Assembly (NCBI GenBank): GCA_003868215.1 | Contig: QWDQ01000030.1 | Location: 244,747 to 308,746 of the forward strand | Source: Pseudophaeomoniella oleicola | Taxonomy: Eukaryota > Ascomycota > Eurotiomycetes > Phaeomoniellales > Phaeomoniellaceae | DNA: 64,000 nt | Reading direction: 5' to 3' | Part shown: positions 1-10,773 of the stretch, one piece after another | Layout: each line of letters opens with the position of its first letter | Position numbering within the stretch: the stretch's first letter is position 1 | Notes under the pieces: model-generated | What the model saw: only the letters and a program-made list of their open reading frames with translations | Databases searched by the model: none | Told to the model about the DNA's origin: nothing | Translations under genes and position numbers: made by a program

Positions 1-1
1 A

Positions 2-643
2 CAAGGCACACAAACGAACCCAAATGCATCAATGCCTGTCGGTCAACAAGCTCCACCTCCGCAAGGAGCGCCTCAACAAGCTCAAGGAAAGAAGCCTCGC
101 CGCCGTCGTGGGGACATATACGCCCTGCAGGCCCGTCAGCGCAGGCTACAACAAGAGTATGCGAATCTCCATCATCCTCCGGCTCCTGAGGAAGTCGCGA
201 TATGCGAGTTCTGCGAGTATGAGAGTATTTTTGGCGAACCGCCTCACGCGTTAATTCGCCAGTATGAGATCAATGACCGCAGGGAGCGACGCAAGCTCGC
301 AGAGAAGCGTCGTTTACTAGAGAAAGCCAAAATGAAGGGACGCAAGGGAAAGAAGCAAACCAAGAACGCTGCTAAGGCCGCTAACAATGCCGCACAGCAG
401 AACGTCAATCAACAGGTATACGATCAACAGGGACTTGACCAAGGCGGTATGGGATTACAAAATGAGGATTACCTGGACGATGGTTATGACGACGAACCCT
501 TGCCTATGCCGACGCCTCCTCCGGCACCGACGAAATCAAACACGCAGCTAGCCGCTGACGCATCCGAGTCAAGTGGAGGAGGAACCGCGGTTAGAGGTGG
601 CGGAATCGGAGGGGTAGGGGCAGGGGGAGGAGGGAAGGGGTGA
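2..643 (+). CDS. conserved fungal hypothetical protein, 5' end outside the window
   Basis: The frame is open from the first bases of the window, so the true start lies upstream; the ATG at 32 is only the first methionine inside the window. About 214 codons are visible. The N-terminal part is proline/glutamine-rich with a basic RRRR patch. A compact segment follows with CEFC and EYESIFGEPP, then a charged helix rich in R, K and E. The tail is disordered, with Asn/Gln-rich, acidic and finally glycine-rich stretches. I recognise no catalytic domain. The CxxC pair alone does not make a zinc finger, although the missing N-terminal part might supply more ligands. Function unknown; the coding call rests on the long open frame and its protein-like composition. 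Confidence 0.7.
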   Translation, partial: QGTQTNPNASMPVGQQAPPPQGAPQQAQGKKPRRRRGDIYALQARQRRLQQEYANLHHPPAPEEVAICEFCEYESIFGEPPHALIRQYEINDRRERRKLAEKRRLLEKAKMKGRKGKKQTKNAAKAANNAAQQNVNQQVYDQQGLDQGGMGLQNEDYLDDGYDDEPLPMPTPPPAPTKSNTQLAADASESSGGGTAVRGGGIGGVGAGGGGKG

Positions 644-2347
644 CCAGGCAGTAAGGGATCTTCAGTTCCTCCTATGTGCACGATATCGCTTATCTTTCGG
701 TATTGTGACTTAGCAGGAGCCAAGTATTCTCTTGGCCATTCGAGAGATCTCCTCCCATTGCCTCTTTGTCCCCTTTGTTCCTCACCCTCTCATTTTGCAT
801 CGTTCGTTTTGGTATCATTGTTGGTCTTGTTGCACAGTATCCTGTTTGTCGTCGTTTGTTCTTGGACTGTAGGTGGTCCTTTGTTTTGGAAATCTCCCCT
901 CATACAGCCTACTGCGTAGCACATAGTACTAGCCCTCGTTTGCATAGCCTGCAATCCGGATCCATTCCATGGGTTTTTCTTGGAATATTGGAGCATCCCA
1001 CGCCTCTCCGATCTGCACCTCATGGCCACATCAGTCTTTGCGGGTCGTGGTTGGACTTTCCACCGCAAATTTCCGCCATCGCACATGGAAGTCGGTCCGA
1101 GCGACTAGTCACCAGCTTGCCCTTCAAGTCTTGGCTGTTCGCTCCCCAACAGATCCACCCCATGCTTCAGGCCCATGTTCTTCCGGCATCGAAGGCACTC
1201 CAGGTCCACATGCTCTCTGCTCCGACCTTTAGTCACGGGACAAGGCAACGGGCTTGAAAGCGGTCATTGCATGAATATCTCACGGCAAATATCATATGTT
1301 GCAATTCAAATGTCGTTGCGGCAAAAGTGCATGGATCCCATATGGGTACGGCTTGCATCAAAGGATGCAGAAGGTCGTGTCTTGCAGATATTCTACCGTG
1401 CTGAGCAAAGGTCGATATGGTTGTCGAAGGGTACAACCTTTTCTCACGGGGAGATCGACAGAGTCTCTGTAACGCCGGGTGGGAGTAGTTGGATAGAGAG
1501 AACAGAAAAGATGAGATTCATTTTTAGAACAAAGGAACAGCTGTGAGCCTTCTCTCATCAAAGGTTCAGTAGATATTATCGCATGAGCTGTTTCATCTGC
1601 ACGTCTAAATAGAACAAAGAAGAGCCTACAATCGATGAATAATGTTTCGTTGTGTTTCTGCGTGATCGATGCTCAGCAGGCGTAGACTGAAAGGAGATTT
1701 ATTTCTCAAAGAGTGTTGTGACCTGTATGTATGTATACCATACTGTAGAAATGTGGTCAGTACAAGCAAGTCAGCAAGCATCAGCCGGCAGCTGCTCTCA
1801 GCGACTCAACTTTCAGACGGCGGTTGTAGATGAAGAAGAGCAATAAGTATATCCAACATGTTTGGAGTGTGTTGTGACTGATGCACAATGATTGGACGAG
1901 AAGAGGTCGCTAACGGTGAACCATGATTCCTTGCATTCCCTTGCAACTTTGTCGCCAATCAACTAAAGAAAAGTCGCTAAGCAAAGAAATGACCTCATCG
2001 AATCAGCCTACCCCAAACATCGTCGTTATTGTGTGTAAGTTCATAGTAGAATCGTTTCCTTGGTCCTCATATAATTTAGACCTTCCCACTGCATTCAAGC
2101 CACTCAATGATTTAATTCCTTTCAGCAGCCTTAATTGATTGTCCTTTTAGACATAGGTCTCCATTGTCGACGGCGAAGGGCTTCCGAAGATATAAATCCT
2201 CCCACTGCGGACGCGTTGTTTATCAATCTCAATTCGTTCTTCCCAGTATTATATCATACACCTTCATACATCGCAGCGCTTGCGACTCTTCTCTGACAGG
2301 TAACAACGCTCTCATATCATCTTATTACGTCTCAAGCATTAACAACA
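644..2347. other. intergenic, 1.7 kb
   Basis: This holds the 3' flank of the upstream gene and the promoter and leader of the next. Open frames here are short, overlap on both strands and lack protein-like composition, so I call no gene. Pyrimidine-rich stretches lie around 740-860. A TATA-like site is at 2191. Confidence 0.6.
2191..2197 (+). promoter_or_regulatory. TATA-like box upstream of the MARVEL-like gene
   Basis: TATAAAT followed by a CT-rich stretch, 150 bp before the ATG at 2348. The start codon context (AACAACAATG) is good for a fungal gene. Inferred from position and sequence only. Confidence 0.4.
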
Positions 2348-3016
2348 ATGAAGCAACGCCATCGTTCTGCCACCGACCAGGGCCCAGACACAGCTGCCAT
2401 GGGTATCAAGTCTCATACCACCGGCGGCGCATTCCTGCCATTCATCCTCAATTCAGTCTTGCGCTTCCTGCAACTTGTTTTCGCTGTCGCTGTCATTGGT
2501 CTCTATGCCCAAGATCTCAACCGCGCTCATCATGAGAAGAAGTACGCGGACGGGAAATGGGTAAGTGATCTCATTTCCAATTCTACTTCTACTTCTACTC
2601 CTACCCTCTCTTCCAACTCGACCCCTACGGCCAGCAACGTTACTCTGGGGCCAATGGTCGTCGGCTTACTAATGGCAACCCAGGTCTTCGCAACTGTAGT
2701 CAGCTCCCTCGCTGCTGTCACGGCTCTGATCTACGGTCTTCTCCCCTTGTTCCTCAGCGCATTCACCGTCGGCATCCTATTCGCATGGGACCTGATCTTG
2801 TTCATCCTGTGGACAGCCGTCTTCGGGCTATTTGGATCGATGTACATCAACGAGAAGGTCGAGATGGACCACGGGATCCGCCGAATGAAGAACGCTGTAT
2901 GGATCGACCTCATCAACATGCTGTTGTGGTTCGTCAGCTCCATCTCCGGCGTGATCGCTTTCGTCCGCTGGATGCGAAACGGTCGCAGCTTACATACGGG
3001 AAGAGCCAGAGTCTAG
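2348..3016 (+). CDS. MARVEL-like four-helix integral membrane protein
   Basis: Exons 2348-2560 and 2684-3016, giving 181 residues. Four hydrophobic segments are visible: FILNSVLRFLQLVFAVAVIGLY near residues 32-53, two closely spaced ones after the splice junction, and one near the C-terminus. This is the arrangement of fungal MARVEL/Nce102-like plasma-membrane proteins, and the family call is by topology. The proposed intron of 123 bp has a perfect GTAAGT donor, a TTACTAAT branch site and CCCAG acceptor. It is a multiple of three, phase 0 and has no stop, so the unspliced frame is also open and would encode 222 residues. The intron-encoded segment is a Ser/Thr/Asn-rich stretch that would enlarge the first loop. 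I favour splicing because all three signals are strong and the insert is low complexity. Confidence 0.75.
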   Translation: MKQRHRSATDQGPDTAAMGIKSHTTGGAFLPFILNSVLRFLQLVFAVAVIGLYAQDLNRAHHEKKYADGKWVSDLISNSTSTSTPTLSSNSTPTASNVTLGPMVVGLLMATQVFATVVSSLAAVTALIYGLLPLFLSAFTVGILFAWDLILFILWTAVFGLFGSMYINEKVEMDHGIRRMKNAVWIDLINMLLWFVSSISGVIAFVRWMRNGRSLHTGRARV

Positions 3017-3877
3017 GGGACAAGTGGCAATGTATTCAACCTTCTCTGAGTGGCCGACCATGGCCGGTTGAGAGGTGAAGTGAAGACCCGAATAATTTGA
3101 CAGTAGGTAGAAGACCAACGGGAAGGAACGAGAGAGAGAGAGAGAGAGGGAGTTGGTTCCTCCGTGAAAGTTTAGGTTGATATTGCTTGACGCGTTTCAG
3201 CACACACACACATACACGTACTCACGCATGCATACATATGCTCCGAGCCACGATACGATACCCGATTATTCTGTTACCTTCTGTTGTTCTGCTGTTGCTT
3301 TTCGTCTGTCTGTCTGTCTGTCTGTCTTGTCTCCTTGCTGCTTTCTTCTTTAGAACAGCTATAAGAGAGAAAGATATATAATTCTATTCTTGACTTTCTT
3401 TGCTATAAGCAAATGATGATGATGATGATAAATCTTGGACATCTCACGCATTGAATGATTTCCAGTACTAGTCTGAGAGTGAGTGAATATACTATTCTGT
3501 GTAGAGTGAGTTTGTGCTTGCTGTTATGAAATGTCCAGTAGAAGTACTCGTATTGATAGTCGTCGAAATTTCTGTTTTTCTTTATTTTCTCTCTTTTTTT
3601 GGTATGCTATGATATGATATCGTTTGATGACATGTGTATGCCTGGCTGTCTGCCTGCCTGTCTTGGATCTTGGGACTCTACATTGTATACCTAACCTAGG
3701 TATATATGGCATGCGTGACATGTCCTGTGTGTGTGTCTGGTGGTGTGATATATCACAAAACCATCCATCCATACATGCCCTGACTTTGTGTCACCTTCTT
3801 TTCTTTTTTTTTCATATCCAATGAAAATGTAAGATGGAAAGAAAGAGAAATAAGAGGCGATTCATATCTTCATGTGT
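3017..3877. repeat. convergent intergenic region with five microsatellites
   Basis: This lies between the 3' ends of two convergent genes. It contains (GA)n at about 3130-3148, (CA)n at 3200-3212, (GTCT)n at 3304-3327, (ATG)n at 3413-3430 and a short (GT)n near 3728. Nothing else is recognised. Confidence 0.8.
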
Positions 3878-5515
3878 TCATCTCTCATCAACAGCCGTCG
3901 TCGTCGTCGTCGAGTCATCCTCCTCCGTCGAAGATAACAAAGGCCGTCTTTCACCGTCGATATCACCGTGACCGTTTTCCAAGTAGTTCGCGCCCTTGCC
4001 TTTCGCCTTTGCTTTTTCGGGCATGTATAACCATTCGCCGTCCCGCACGTGCTTGACTCTCCACGACTTGGTCTCGGTGGCGGCCTTGAAGAAGTCCTGG
4101 TTGTCCTCGAAGCTGCGGCCGCCGGATTCGGGGCTGTACCACGAAGTCCACCACGCGGCAAAGGCGTTGGTGACGCAGAACACGAGGAAGAGGTAGTATT
4201 TGAGGTTGTTGAAGCCGATGGGCGTGAGCAGCGTGACGGCGAAGTTGGCGAGGCCCCAGACTATGACGGAGATGGCGGAGCCTTGCGCGCGAGCCGTGGA
4301 GGGGAAGATCTCCGTCGGGATGAGCCACGGGGGTACGAGCCAGCCAATACCGAATGTTGCGGTCGCGATGTACAGCACAATCACGCCGGGAATGCCGGGG
4401 CCGAGGTATGAGATGTGCAATTCCTCTTTGTTGTATGCTAGACCACCGAGGATGGTCAGGATGCCGAATGATACGGCGAGGATCACGGCGCCCCACACCA
4501 TCAACCAACGTCGACCAAGTCGGTCGATGAGGACCCAGGCCAGCGTCATCATGCCGAAGTAGCTGAGGTAGTTGCCCAGCGTGATGTATTCAGCTGCGTA
4601 CACCTGAAAGCCGAGCAATTCGAAGATCTGAGGGCCGTAGACGCTGACAGCTCCATAGCCGGTGAGTGCTTGATTGATTTGACCCATGATCGCGAGGCAC
4701 GTGGGATGAAATTGTTCTTTTCTCGGATTAATCATGTCGAGGTACCCAATCTGCCCTTTCTTCTCTTCTTCTTCATGGGCTGCGACGATTTGGTCAAGTA
4801 GTTCTTGGCCCCTCTCGGGACCGAAGACATCGTCGAGTGATTCCTTGGCCTTCGCACGATTGCCCTGAAGAACATACCACCGAGGGGTCTCGGGTAGACG
4901 GGCTGCGACGGTGAGGAGAATGAATGGATAGAGCTGCATTATGATGATAGGCAGCCGCCAGGCCCATTCGCTGGACTTTCCGAGGGCGTGAGTGAGGGCC
5001 ACATTGATGATGAAGGCCATGTTGAGACCGAAGATATTGGCTTGGAATTCCTGAGCGAGCGCTCGGCCTCGACTGTGGTCTGAAGCCAATTCGGCGCTGT
5101 AGATGGGGACCACGGCGTCGATGCCACCCACTCCCAGACCCATGACAACCCGCCCAAGCAACATCAGAACTAGAGCTCCCTTTGCGTTGCCTAGCCCCGC
5201 AATGAACATCAGCAGATTCCCTAAGCTTGCTGTTGCTAGACAAGCGAATATCCCAGGCCTTCTTCCCTTTGCGTCGGAGAACCAGGATGCAAGGACAGCA
5301 CCGGCTGTGCAACCTAGATAATATACCGAGACGATGATACCAACCAACGGGTCCTCTTCACCAATACCCATTGTGTGCAGGTAATTGTAATTTGTGTTGA
5401 TGAGGGACATCATGCCTTGGTCGTAGCCATAGAGGGCAATTGCTATGGAAGAGAAGAGGACGATTTCCTCCTTCTTCCTGAGAAGATTCGAAATGTGAAA
5501 GGGTACCCAACCCAT
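3878..5515 (-). CDS. MFS sugar transporter (hexose transporter family)
   Basis: A single uninterrupted frame of 545 codons from the ATG at 5515 (MGWVPFH...). The frame extends 36 codons further upstream, but those residues look like translated leader and the conserved fold starts soon after 5515. Hallmarks of the sugar-porter family are all present: GYDQGMMS in helix 1, the loop SDAKGRRPG, LPETPRWYV after helix 6, DRLGRR between helices 8 and 9, and WLIPTEIFPSTARAQG near helix 10, with about 12 hydrophobic segments. It should import a monosaccharide by proton symport across the plasma membrane. The substrate cannot be told from sequence. The C-terminus is a charged cytosolic tail ending in an acidic then poly-Thr stretch. 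No introns, unlike the second MFS gene at 44.2 kb. Confidence 0.88.
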   Translation of the reverse strand: MGWVPFHISNLLRKKEEIVLFSSIAIALYGYDQGMMSLINTNYNYLHTMGIGEEDPLVGIIVSVYYLGCTAGAVLASWFSDAKGRRPGIFACLATASLGNLLMFIAGLGNAKGALVLMLLGRVVMGLGVGGIDAVVPIYSAELASDHSRGRALAQEFQANIFGLNMAFIINVALTHALGKSSEWAWRLPIIIMQLYPFILLTVAARLPETPRWYVLQGNRAKAKESLDDVFGPERGQELLDQIVAAHEEEEKKGQIGYLDMINPRKEQFHPTCLAIMGQINQALTGYGAVSVYGPQIFELLGFQVYAAEYITLGNYLSYFGMMTLAWVLIDRLGRRWLMVWGAVILAVSFGILTILGGLAYNKEELHISYLGPGIPGVIVLYIATATFGIGWLVPPWLIPTEIFPSTARAQGSAISVIVWGLANFAVTLLTPIGFNNLKYYLFLVFCVTNAFAAWWTSWYSPESGGRSFEDNQDFFKAATETKSWRVKHVRDGEWLYMPEKAKAKGKGANYLENGHGDIDGERRPLLSSTEEDDSTTTTTAVDER

Positions 5516-6746
5516 TGTGACTGAGTGATGGACGATTGGCGATGGGAAACTGAACCTCGGAATTGCAAATTCATATATATGCTGCACACAAAGAGATAGA
5601 GACGATGGTATCCAATTGAGCAATCTGCTCGGTCACCTTCGTCAGACCCAATGCACGGCGGCTCAAATGACTAGAGGATCAGCGAACACGTACGTGCCAA
5701 TCAAACCAGGATGAACAATAACAATAGTGGCTATTGAGACCTATATAACGCTCCGAAAGATAGGAAGGCAATGCTCAAGAAACAATGATAAGCCAATGCT
5801 CAGTAGCGAGAGAGAGGGATAGCAGCGGTCAGAAAAGCAAAAGAACGAATGCAAAGTCGAACAGGCTAAAGACAAGTCTTAGTTGTAGACCGATGGGCTG
5901 ATGCATCACAAGGTGGTGGGGGGGGATTGAAGTTCCAGGGAAGTGCAAGTAAATCGAAGTGAGAGTGGCTTGTCTATCCAAGTTACCTTAGGTACCTAGG
6001 TTCCTAATTACCTTGGTAGGTAAAGTAATTAAAGATGAAGGGAGAGAAGAAAAAGTGACGTCGGTTGTTGACCCGCTCGTCATTTGCATAGGCTTGGTTG
6101 ATAATATTACTTAGGTAATTTGTTGAGATGGCCGATTGGGATAATAGTTAACTTAGTCTGTCAACTTCATTACTTCCATGATCCTATATTACTGTACATT
6201 CTATGACCTACGAGTCACAACTCTCTCTTGAAGATTCTGATTGAAGTAGTGTCTTCATCACCCATTGATTGAAAATACAAAGACTAGATGTGTTCGTGGA
6301 TCAGCCATGACCTAGTTAACTGTATCTTCTACTAATACGTAGTACCCTCTCATGAACCATCTCAGAATACAAGATCCATCAATCCACCCGGCGAGTCACG
6401 CTGTCTTTCTATTCGCAGAGGTTATCTCAACTTTTTGCTGCGAAATATTAGGAAATGAAAGAAGCTTTCCCCATCCCTTGGTACTGGATCTGCTGGACCA
6501 AGGTATTAAAAGTATTAATCAATCACATGGGCTGAGCCGCCTAAGCGAGGACTGTGCCTGATCTATAGACGTATTCACTGACTAAGGTAACGAACCATCA
6601 CGATCGTGCATTTCCACCTGCTTGAACTCCTGAAGCGCACGAGAGAATCCGACGATTCGAGGCGAATTGACTCTTTGATCTGCCATGTAAATTACAGTCT
6701 AGCTATGCACAATGAAACAGCCAGCTCGGCTGTGCTCTATGGGATT
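5516..6746. other. intergenic; MFS promoter side with nested TAGGT palindromes
   Basis: Upstream of the MFS gene and downstream of EMC1. The stretch 5984-6022 is a nest of overlapping palindromes built from TTAGGTACCTAGG and CCTTGGTAGGTAA. A short poly-G run lies near 5917-5925. No convincing coding frame is present. Confidence 0.6.
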
Positions 6747-9645
6747 CTACGATTTCCATCTCCCATCGACCTGCTTCTTGCGCACGAATGGAGCCAGAAC
6801 GCCAACTCCCACCATCAACGCAACCACGGTCAACAATAACTGAACCTTGTTGAACCCCTTACCGAGGATATCAAATGCCATACTTGGGCTCGACCGGGTG
6901 CCGAAGATGTCATGTCCATAGGCAAACACGAGGCTGGTACTTTCCAACAATGTTGGCGTGGTAATGACCTTGTCGATACCCACAACATCTCGAGAATGTG
7001 TGAGAAGCCACTTAGGATCGAAGTCAAGGACCGGCATATACCGGAAGAGCCCTTCTTCTATCTCAGCGGACGTGGGATCTCGATCCACAGGTCGACGTGG
7101 ATCAAGGAACTGACGCGGAATGCCGACAATGCTGTTCGACTCCGGCAATGTGCAAAGTAATTGTCGAGTCGTGATCCCCTGGCTGGTCTGCGTAACAGCC
7201 ATCGAGCTGATCCGTTCAGAAATCAAGAATGATTGACTGATAACATGTGGCTGCACAATGCTACCAAAGTCAAAGGCAGACTGGTTGGTTGCAGAACCTA
7301 GGGGTCCTCGGTCATTCGGGATCAGAGACTCGTAAAGCTCGTGAACAACGAGCTGGAACGCTTTTGTATTCGAAGCACCAACAGTGCCATAAAACGAGTA
7401 AGCGAGCCAATTTTCGGAAATAATCGAAGGGATGGGTATTGATGTGTCCACACCGGCATGGGTGGCGGTGAAAAGCACAGCTCCCGTCACTGCCTCAATC
7501 AGGTAGACTGTCAATACAGAAGCGGAGGCAGACGTTAGCAGCGCAAGATTAGGGCTGAGGTATTTGTAGAGCACCGATCGATCTCCGAGGACCTTGCCAA
7601 TAGAAGCTACCGGGTCGTGCGCCGGCCGAGCAACAGCGTTGACGATACGATGACCTGGAGCAGGGCCGAAGGTCCACAAAGGCTCTGTCAATGAGGCAAC
7701 AGCCCAGCCGTTGACTTGGCCAGAGTCGCTAATGGAGATCAGATACGACCCCTCCAATCCTGACTCGCTGGCCTCATCGCTTTTATATGGCCTACCACCA
7801 TGCGTGATACAGAAGGTCACCTCTCCTGTTGCCGCAGGGATCTGCGCAACACCCTTTGTTTCGGGGCCAGTTTTCTTTGAGTTTAAGAGCGCACCAGTCT
7901 TGGTGTCAAATGTAAGCGTGCCTGCCCCGTCAAGATAGACCGACGCTTGGCCTTGATTGACCGTAATAGCTTGCACGTTCCACTTGACCGATTGGTCGGG
8001 GACTTGATACCTCCAGAGTATCTTGCCGGCGTTCAGTGGATCGAGAGACAGCACCTGTCCATCTCTCGTAGCAACGACGACTGTCTTGTCCTCAAAAAAC
8101 TTATCAGTGTATTCTTTGTCCGAGGGGGCAAAGGCAGACATGATGTTCTGAGGTAGTTGAATGAGCCACGCTGGCAAATCCGACAAATCTGCAATGTGAC
8201 GCTTCACGCGGTGCACGTATGCTGCTAGAAGATTTTCATGGCCTTCAACCTCAAGCTCATGAGCCAAAGCTTCTTGGGCCTCGCGGCCGGTCCAAGCTGC
8301 AGCTACGATTTCCGCCAGCATCTCTGGGCGTTTCCAAGACGTTTCGCCGTTTCTGATAAGGCTCCATTCTCCTGAAAGTGCAGTTTGTGCAACGCGAACA
8401 GCAAAGCTACTTGCACCACGAGACACAACCTCAGATGCGGCATGTAGAGGTGATATGTCTGCGTCTCCGGAGCGCTCCCATCGACCGAGAACACCGTGAG
8501 AAGCAGAGGAATATAAAAGCACATCGGTGTTGGTGATCCGAGTGAAATAAGTGTTGGCGTCAATGGCACTTGCCGAGAATGCATCGGGGCCTTGCAGCAT
8601 AGGTAAGTGATATGCTGGAGTGATAGCTAATGATTTGGCGTCGATGTGGTATACCTCGCCCCACCCCTTGCTCGCGGTACGGAGATGTACCAGGAAATGT
8701 GCAGGTGCATTGATGGCGGAAGGCCCATGTATTTCCACTTGCTCGATGTCTTCGCCGCTATTGTTTTCGATACTTATTGACGAGAATTTTGTCGTGCCAA
8801 TGGGGCTTATTTTGAACGTTTTGAAGGGCTTTTCCACGAGATAGATGAATGGAGTCGACCCCCGGATTGAAAGCCCAACCACAGCATTCTCCGGCGAGAG
8901 ATCGGTGTCACCGCTAAGTGTATACTGCTTCTCTTCTTTGCCACTTTCAATGTCAATGCTGGTGACTCTCAATTTACCAGATGTCAATAGAGTCGAATGC
9001 TTCGATAGGTAGTAGACACCTGTCGGCGTTGCGCCCACAGCGGTCGGTAGATCGCCACTGTAGCATGTCAGTCACTCCTCCACTAAAACTAGAGGTGGGA
9101 ACGAACCTGCTATCCCGATACTCCCACTTGACCTTCCCTGAGCTTGCATCAAGCCTTCGGACAACCGCATGCTCCCCGCCAAATAGAACAATGACGTCCG
9201 AGGTGGTAGGAGATGTGATGGAGGGAGCAATCGCAAGGGAAACCACCTGCTCGCCGTCTACACTAACGTTCTGCCATAGGAGTTGTCCATTGAGAGCATC
9301 CCAAGCCGCAACCGTCTGACCGGCCGCACTGATAACACGGCCATCTCCTTCAGCCGCTGTCAGCAGCGCCGGGACATGATTCAAGCTATCCTTCTCAGTA
9401 ACGACCTGCCGCCAAACGACGGACCCATCCTTAGGGTTGACGGCGCCCACTACACCTTTCTCGGAAATTGTATAGAGTAAGGAAGCGCTAGAAGCTGATT
9501 GCGGACGTAAGAAGAAGGTTGAATGTGGTTGGGGTTTGCCTAGCAAAGCATGATGGTAATCAATGTGAAAAGCGTCATCGACGAGAATTGACAGAGCGCC
9601 AGGGAGAAGAGCAAAGGCCGAAGCCAGAGCCACGAGAAACCGCAT
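6747..9645 (-). CDS. EMC1: ER membrane protein complex subunit 1
   Basis: Exon 1 is 9645-9107 and exon 2 is 9057-6747. The 49-bp intron has a GTTCGT donor, CTGAC branch and ACAG acceptor and restores ...YRDSSGDLPTAVGA. The product is 949 residues, the usual size for fungal EMC1. Residues 1-19 form a signal peptide (MRFLVALASAFALLPGALS). A PQQ-type beta-propeller follows (repeats such as NPKDGSVVWRQ and DALNGQLLWQN), and then the conserved C-terminal DUF1620 region with IPRQFLDPRRP and LDFDPKWLLTHSRDV. One C-terminal membrane helix lies at about residues 912-935, followed by a basic tail. EMC1 is the large luminal scaffold of the ER membrane insertase for tail-anchored and multi-pass proteins. 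Confidence 0.92.
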
Positions 9646-10773
9646 TATGCGCGACAGTTTGCTGTCATATGGAAAGGCGCACGGTGGGTGAGGTCGTCGT
9701 GCAATAATATAAACTGGTTCCCCAGGTCAAGCTTGTAAGCTACTTTCCATTAGCTTTGGGCGACGGTAATCTAATTGGAGTACGGAGTACAGTCACGTCG
9801 CTAAACAGATACAGTATTATATTCACCATGCTTGGCTTCCTACAACTGTCCGAATCTGTGCTCAAGAGTGCATCAGAATTTACCTAACTTATATCCTTCT
9901 GTCCTCTCCTTGCACCGAGACGTTGCTATGTACAGTATCTACAAAGATACCTACTGTACCAAGGTACGTATTCGTCTTTCACCAACTGTATTGATACACG
10001 ACGTCAAAGAAAACCACCCATATCCTAGTCAGCCATTGTACTTATGAAAATGGCCTGAATGCAAAGTGCTCTGGCTCGTCTACAAATGTACTTGAGATGC
10101 CTCAGTATTCACAGAATTTACCAAACTAGGTGAGTTCAATATATTTCTGGAGACAATTTCTCCTGAAGCAACTCGCCGCTGCAGCACATAGTGTGCGTGT
10201 GCGCCATTACTCCTGTTGGTGCTTGCTCATAGCATCGGATTGCGAGCAATGGTTCATTTCTCGAACGGCATACCTTCTTCGTTTCTACACTCAAACCGAA
10301 GTATGATCTATTCCCACATCCTCGATGACTCTCTTTCCGACTTGATTGTGGAACCTTGCTCATCTCATGAGTCCTGTATGGCGGGGGCGGGGTCTCCAAG
10401 AGGATAGTATCCCGAGTCTCGATTGCTCACTTTCCCGGAAAGACAGTTAAGGCGTTGTATACCTTCTGTGCCGATGCCAAAGGCAAGTTGCAGGACTGTG
10501 GAAATGTCCCGGATTGGCTACTTAATCTCTGGAAAAGAAATCCTTCGTTCAGATAGGTACCTAGGCATTGCGCTCGCTGATCTAGCTCCACAGAACCAAT
10601 GAGCTCGGTGCGTCAAACCCCGAGGTCTCCTTCGGTATTCTTCCCTGTAGAGGTCATAGAGATGTGGTGCTGCAGCATTGCCTGCTCATGTGGACAAAAA
10701 CGACAAATATATAAGGTCGAGGTGCAGTGTTGATCTTTCACAATCACCCTTGTGTTCATTTCCAAAAACAAAC
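9646..10773. other. divergent intergenic region, EMC1 / SDR promoters
   Basis: Between two divergent starts. A palindromic TACGGAGTAC-like motif lies near 9780 and an ATAGGTACCTAGG palindrome at 10553-10565. No gene recognised; short open frames overlap on opposite strands. Confidence 0.6.
10708..10714 (+). promoter_or_regulatory. TATA box of the short-chain dehydrogenase gene
   Basis: TATATAA 60 bp before the ATG at 10774, a good fit for an inducible fungal promoter. Predicted from sequence and spacing only. Confidence 0.5.

Noticed and set aside
766-1257. 163-codon plus-strand frame downstream of the first gene
   Set aside because: Begins in a pyrimidine-rich 3' flank, overlaps an antisense frame of similar size, and has no protein-like features.
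4049-4411. Long antisense frames over the MFS transporter
   Set aside because: Shadow frames of a GC-rich coding region; the minus-strand MFS protein is unambiguous.
5515-5623. Upstream start of the MFS transporter
   Set aside because: The additional 36 codons precede the conserved fold and resemble translated leader; the start at 5515 is preferred.
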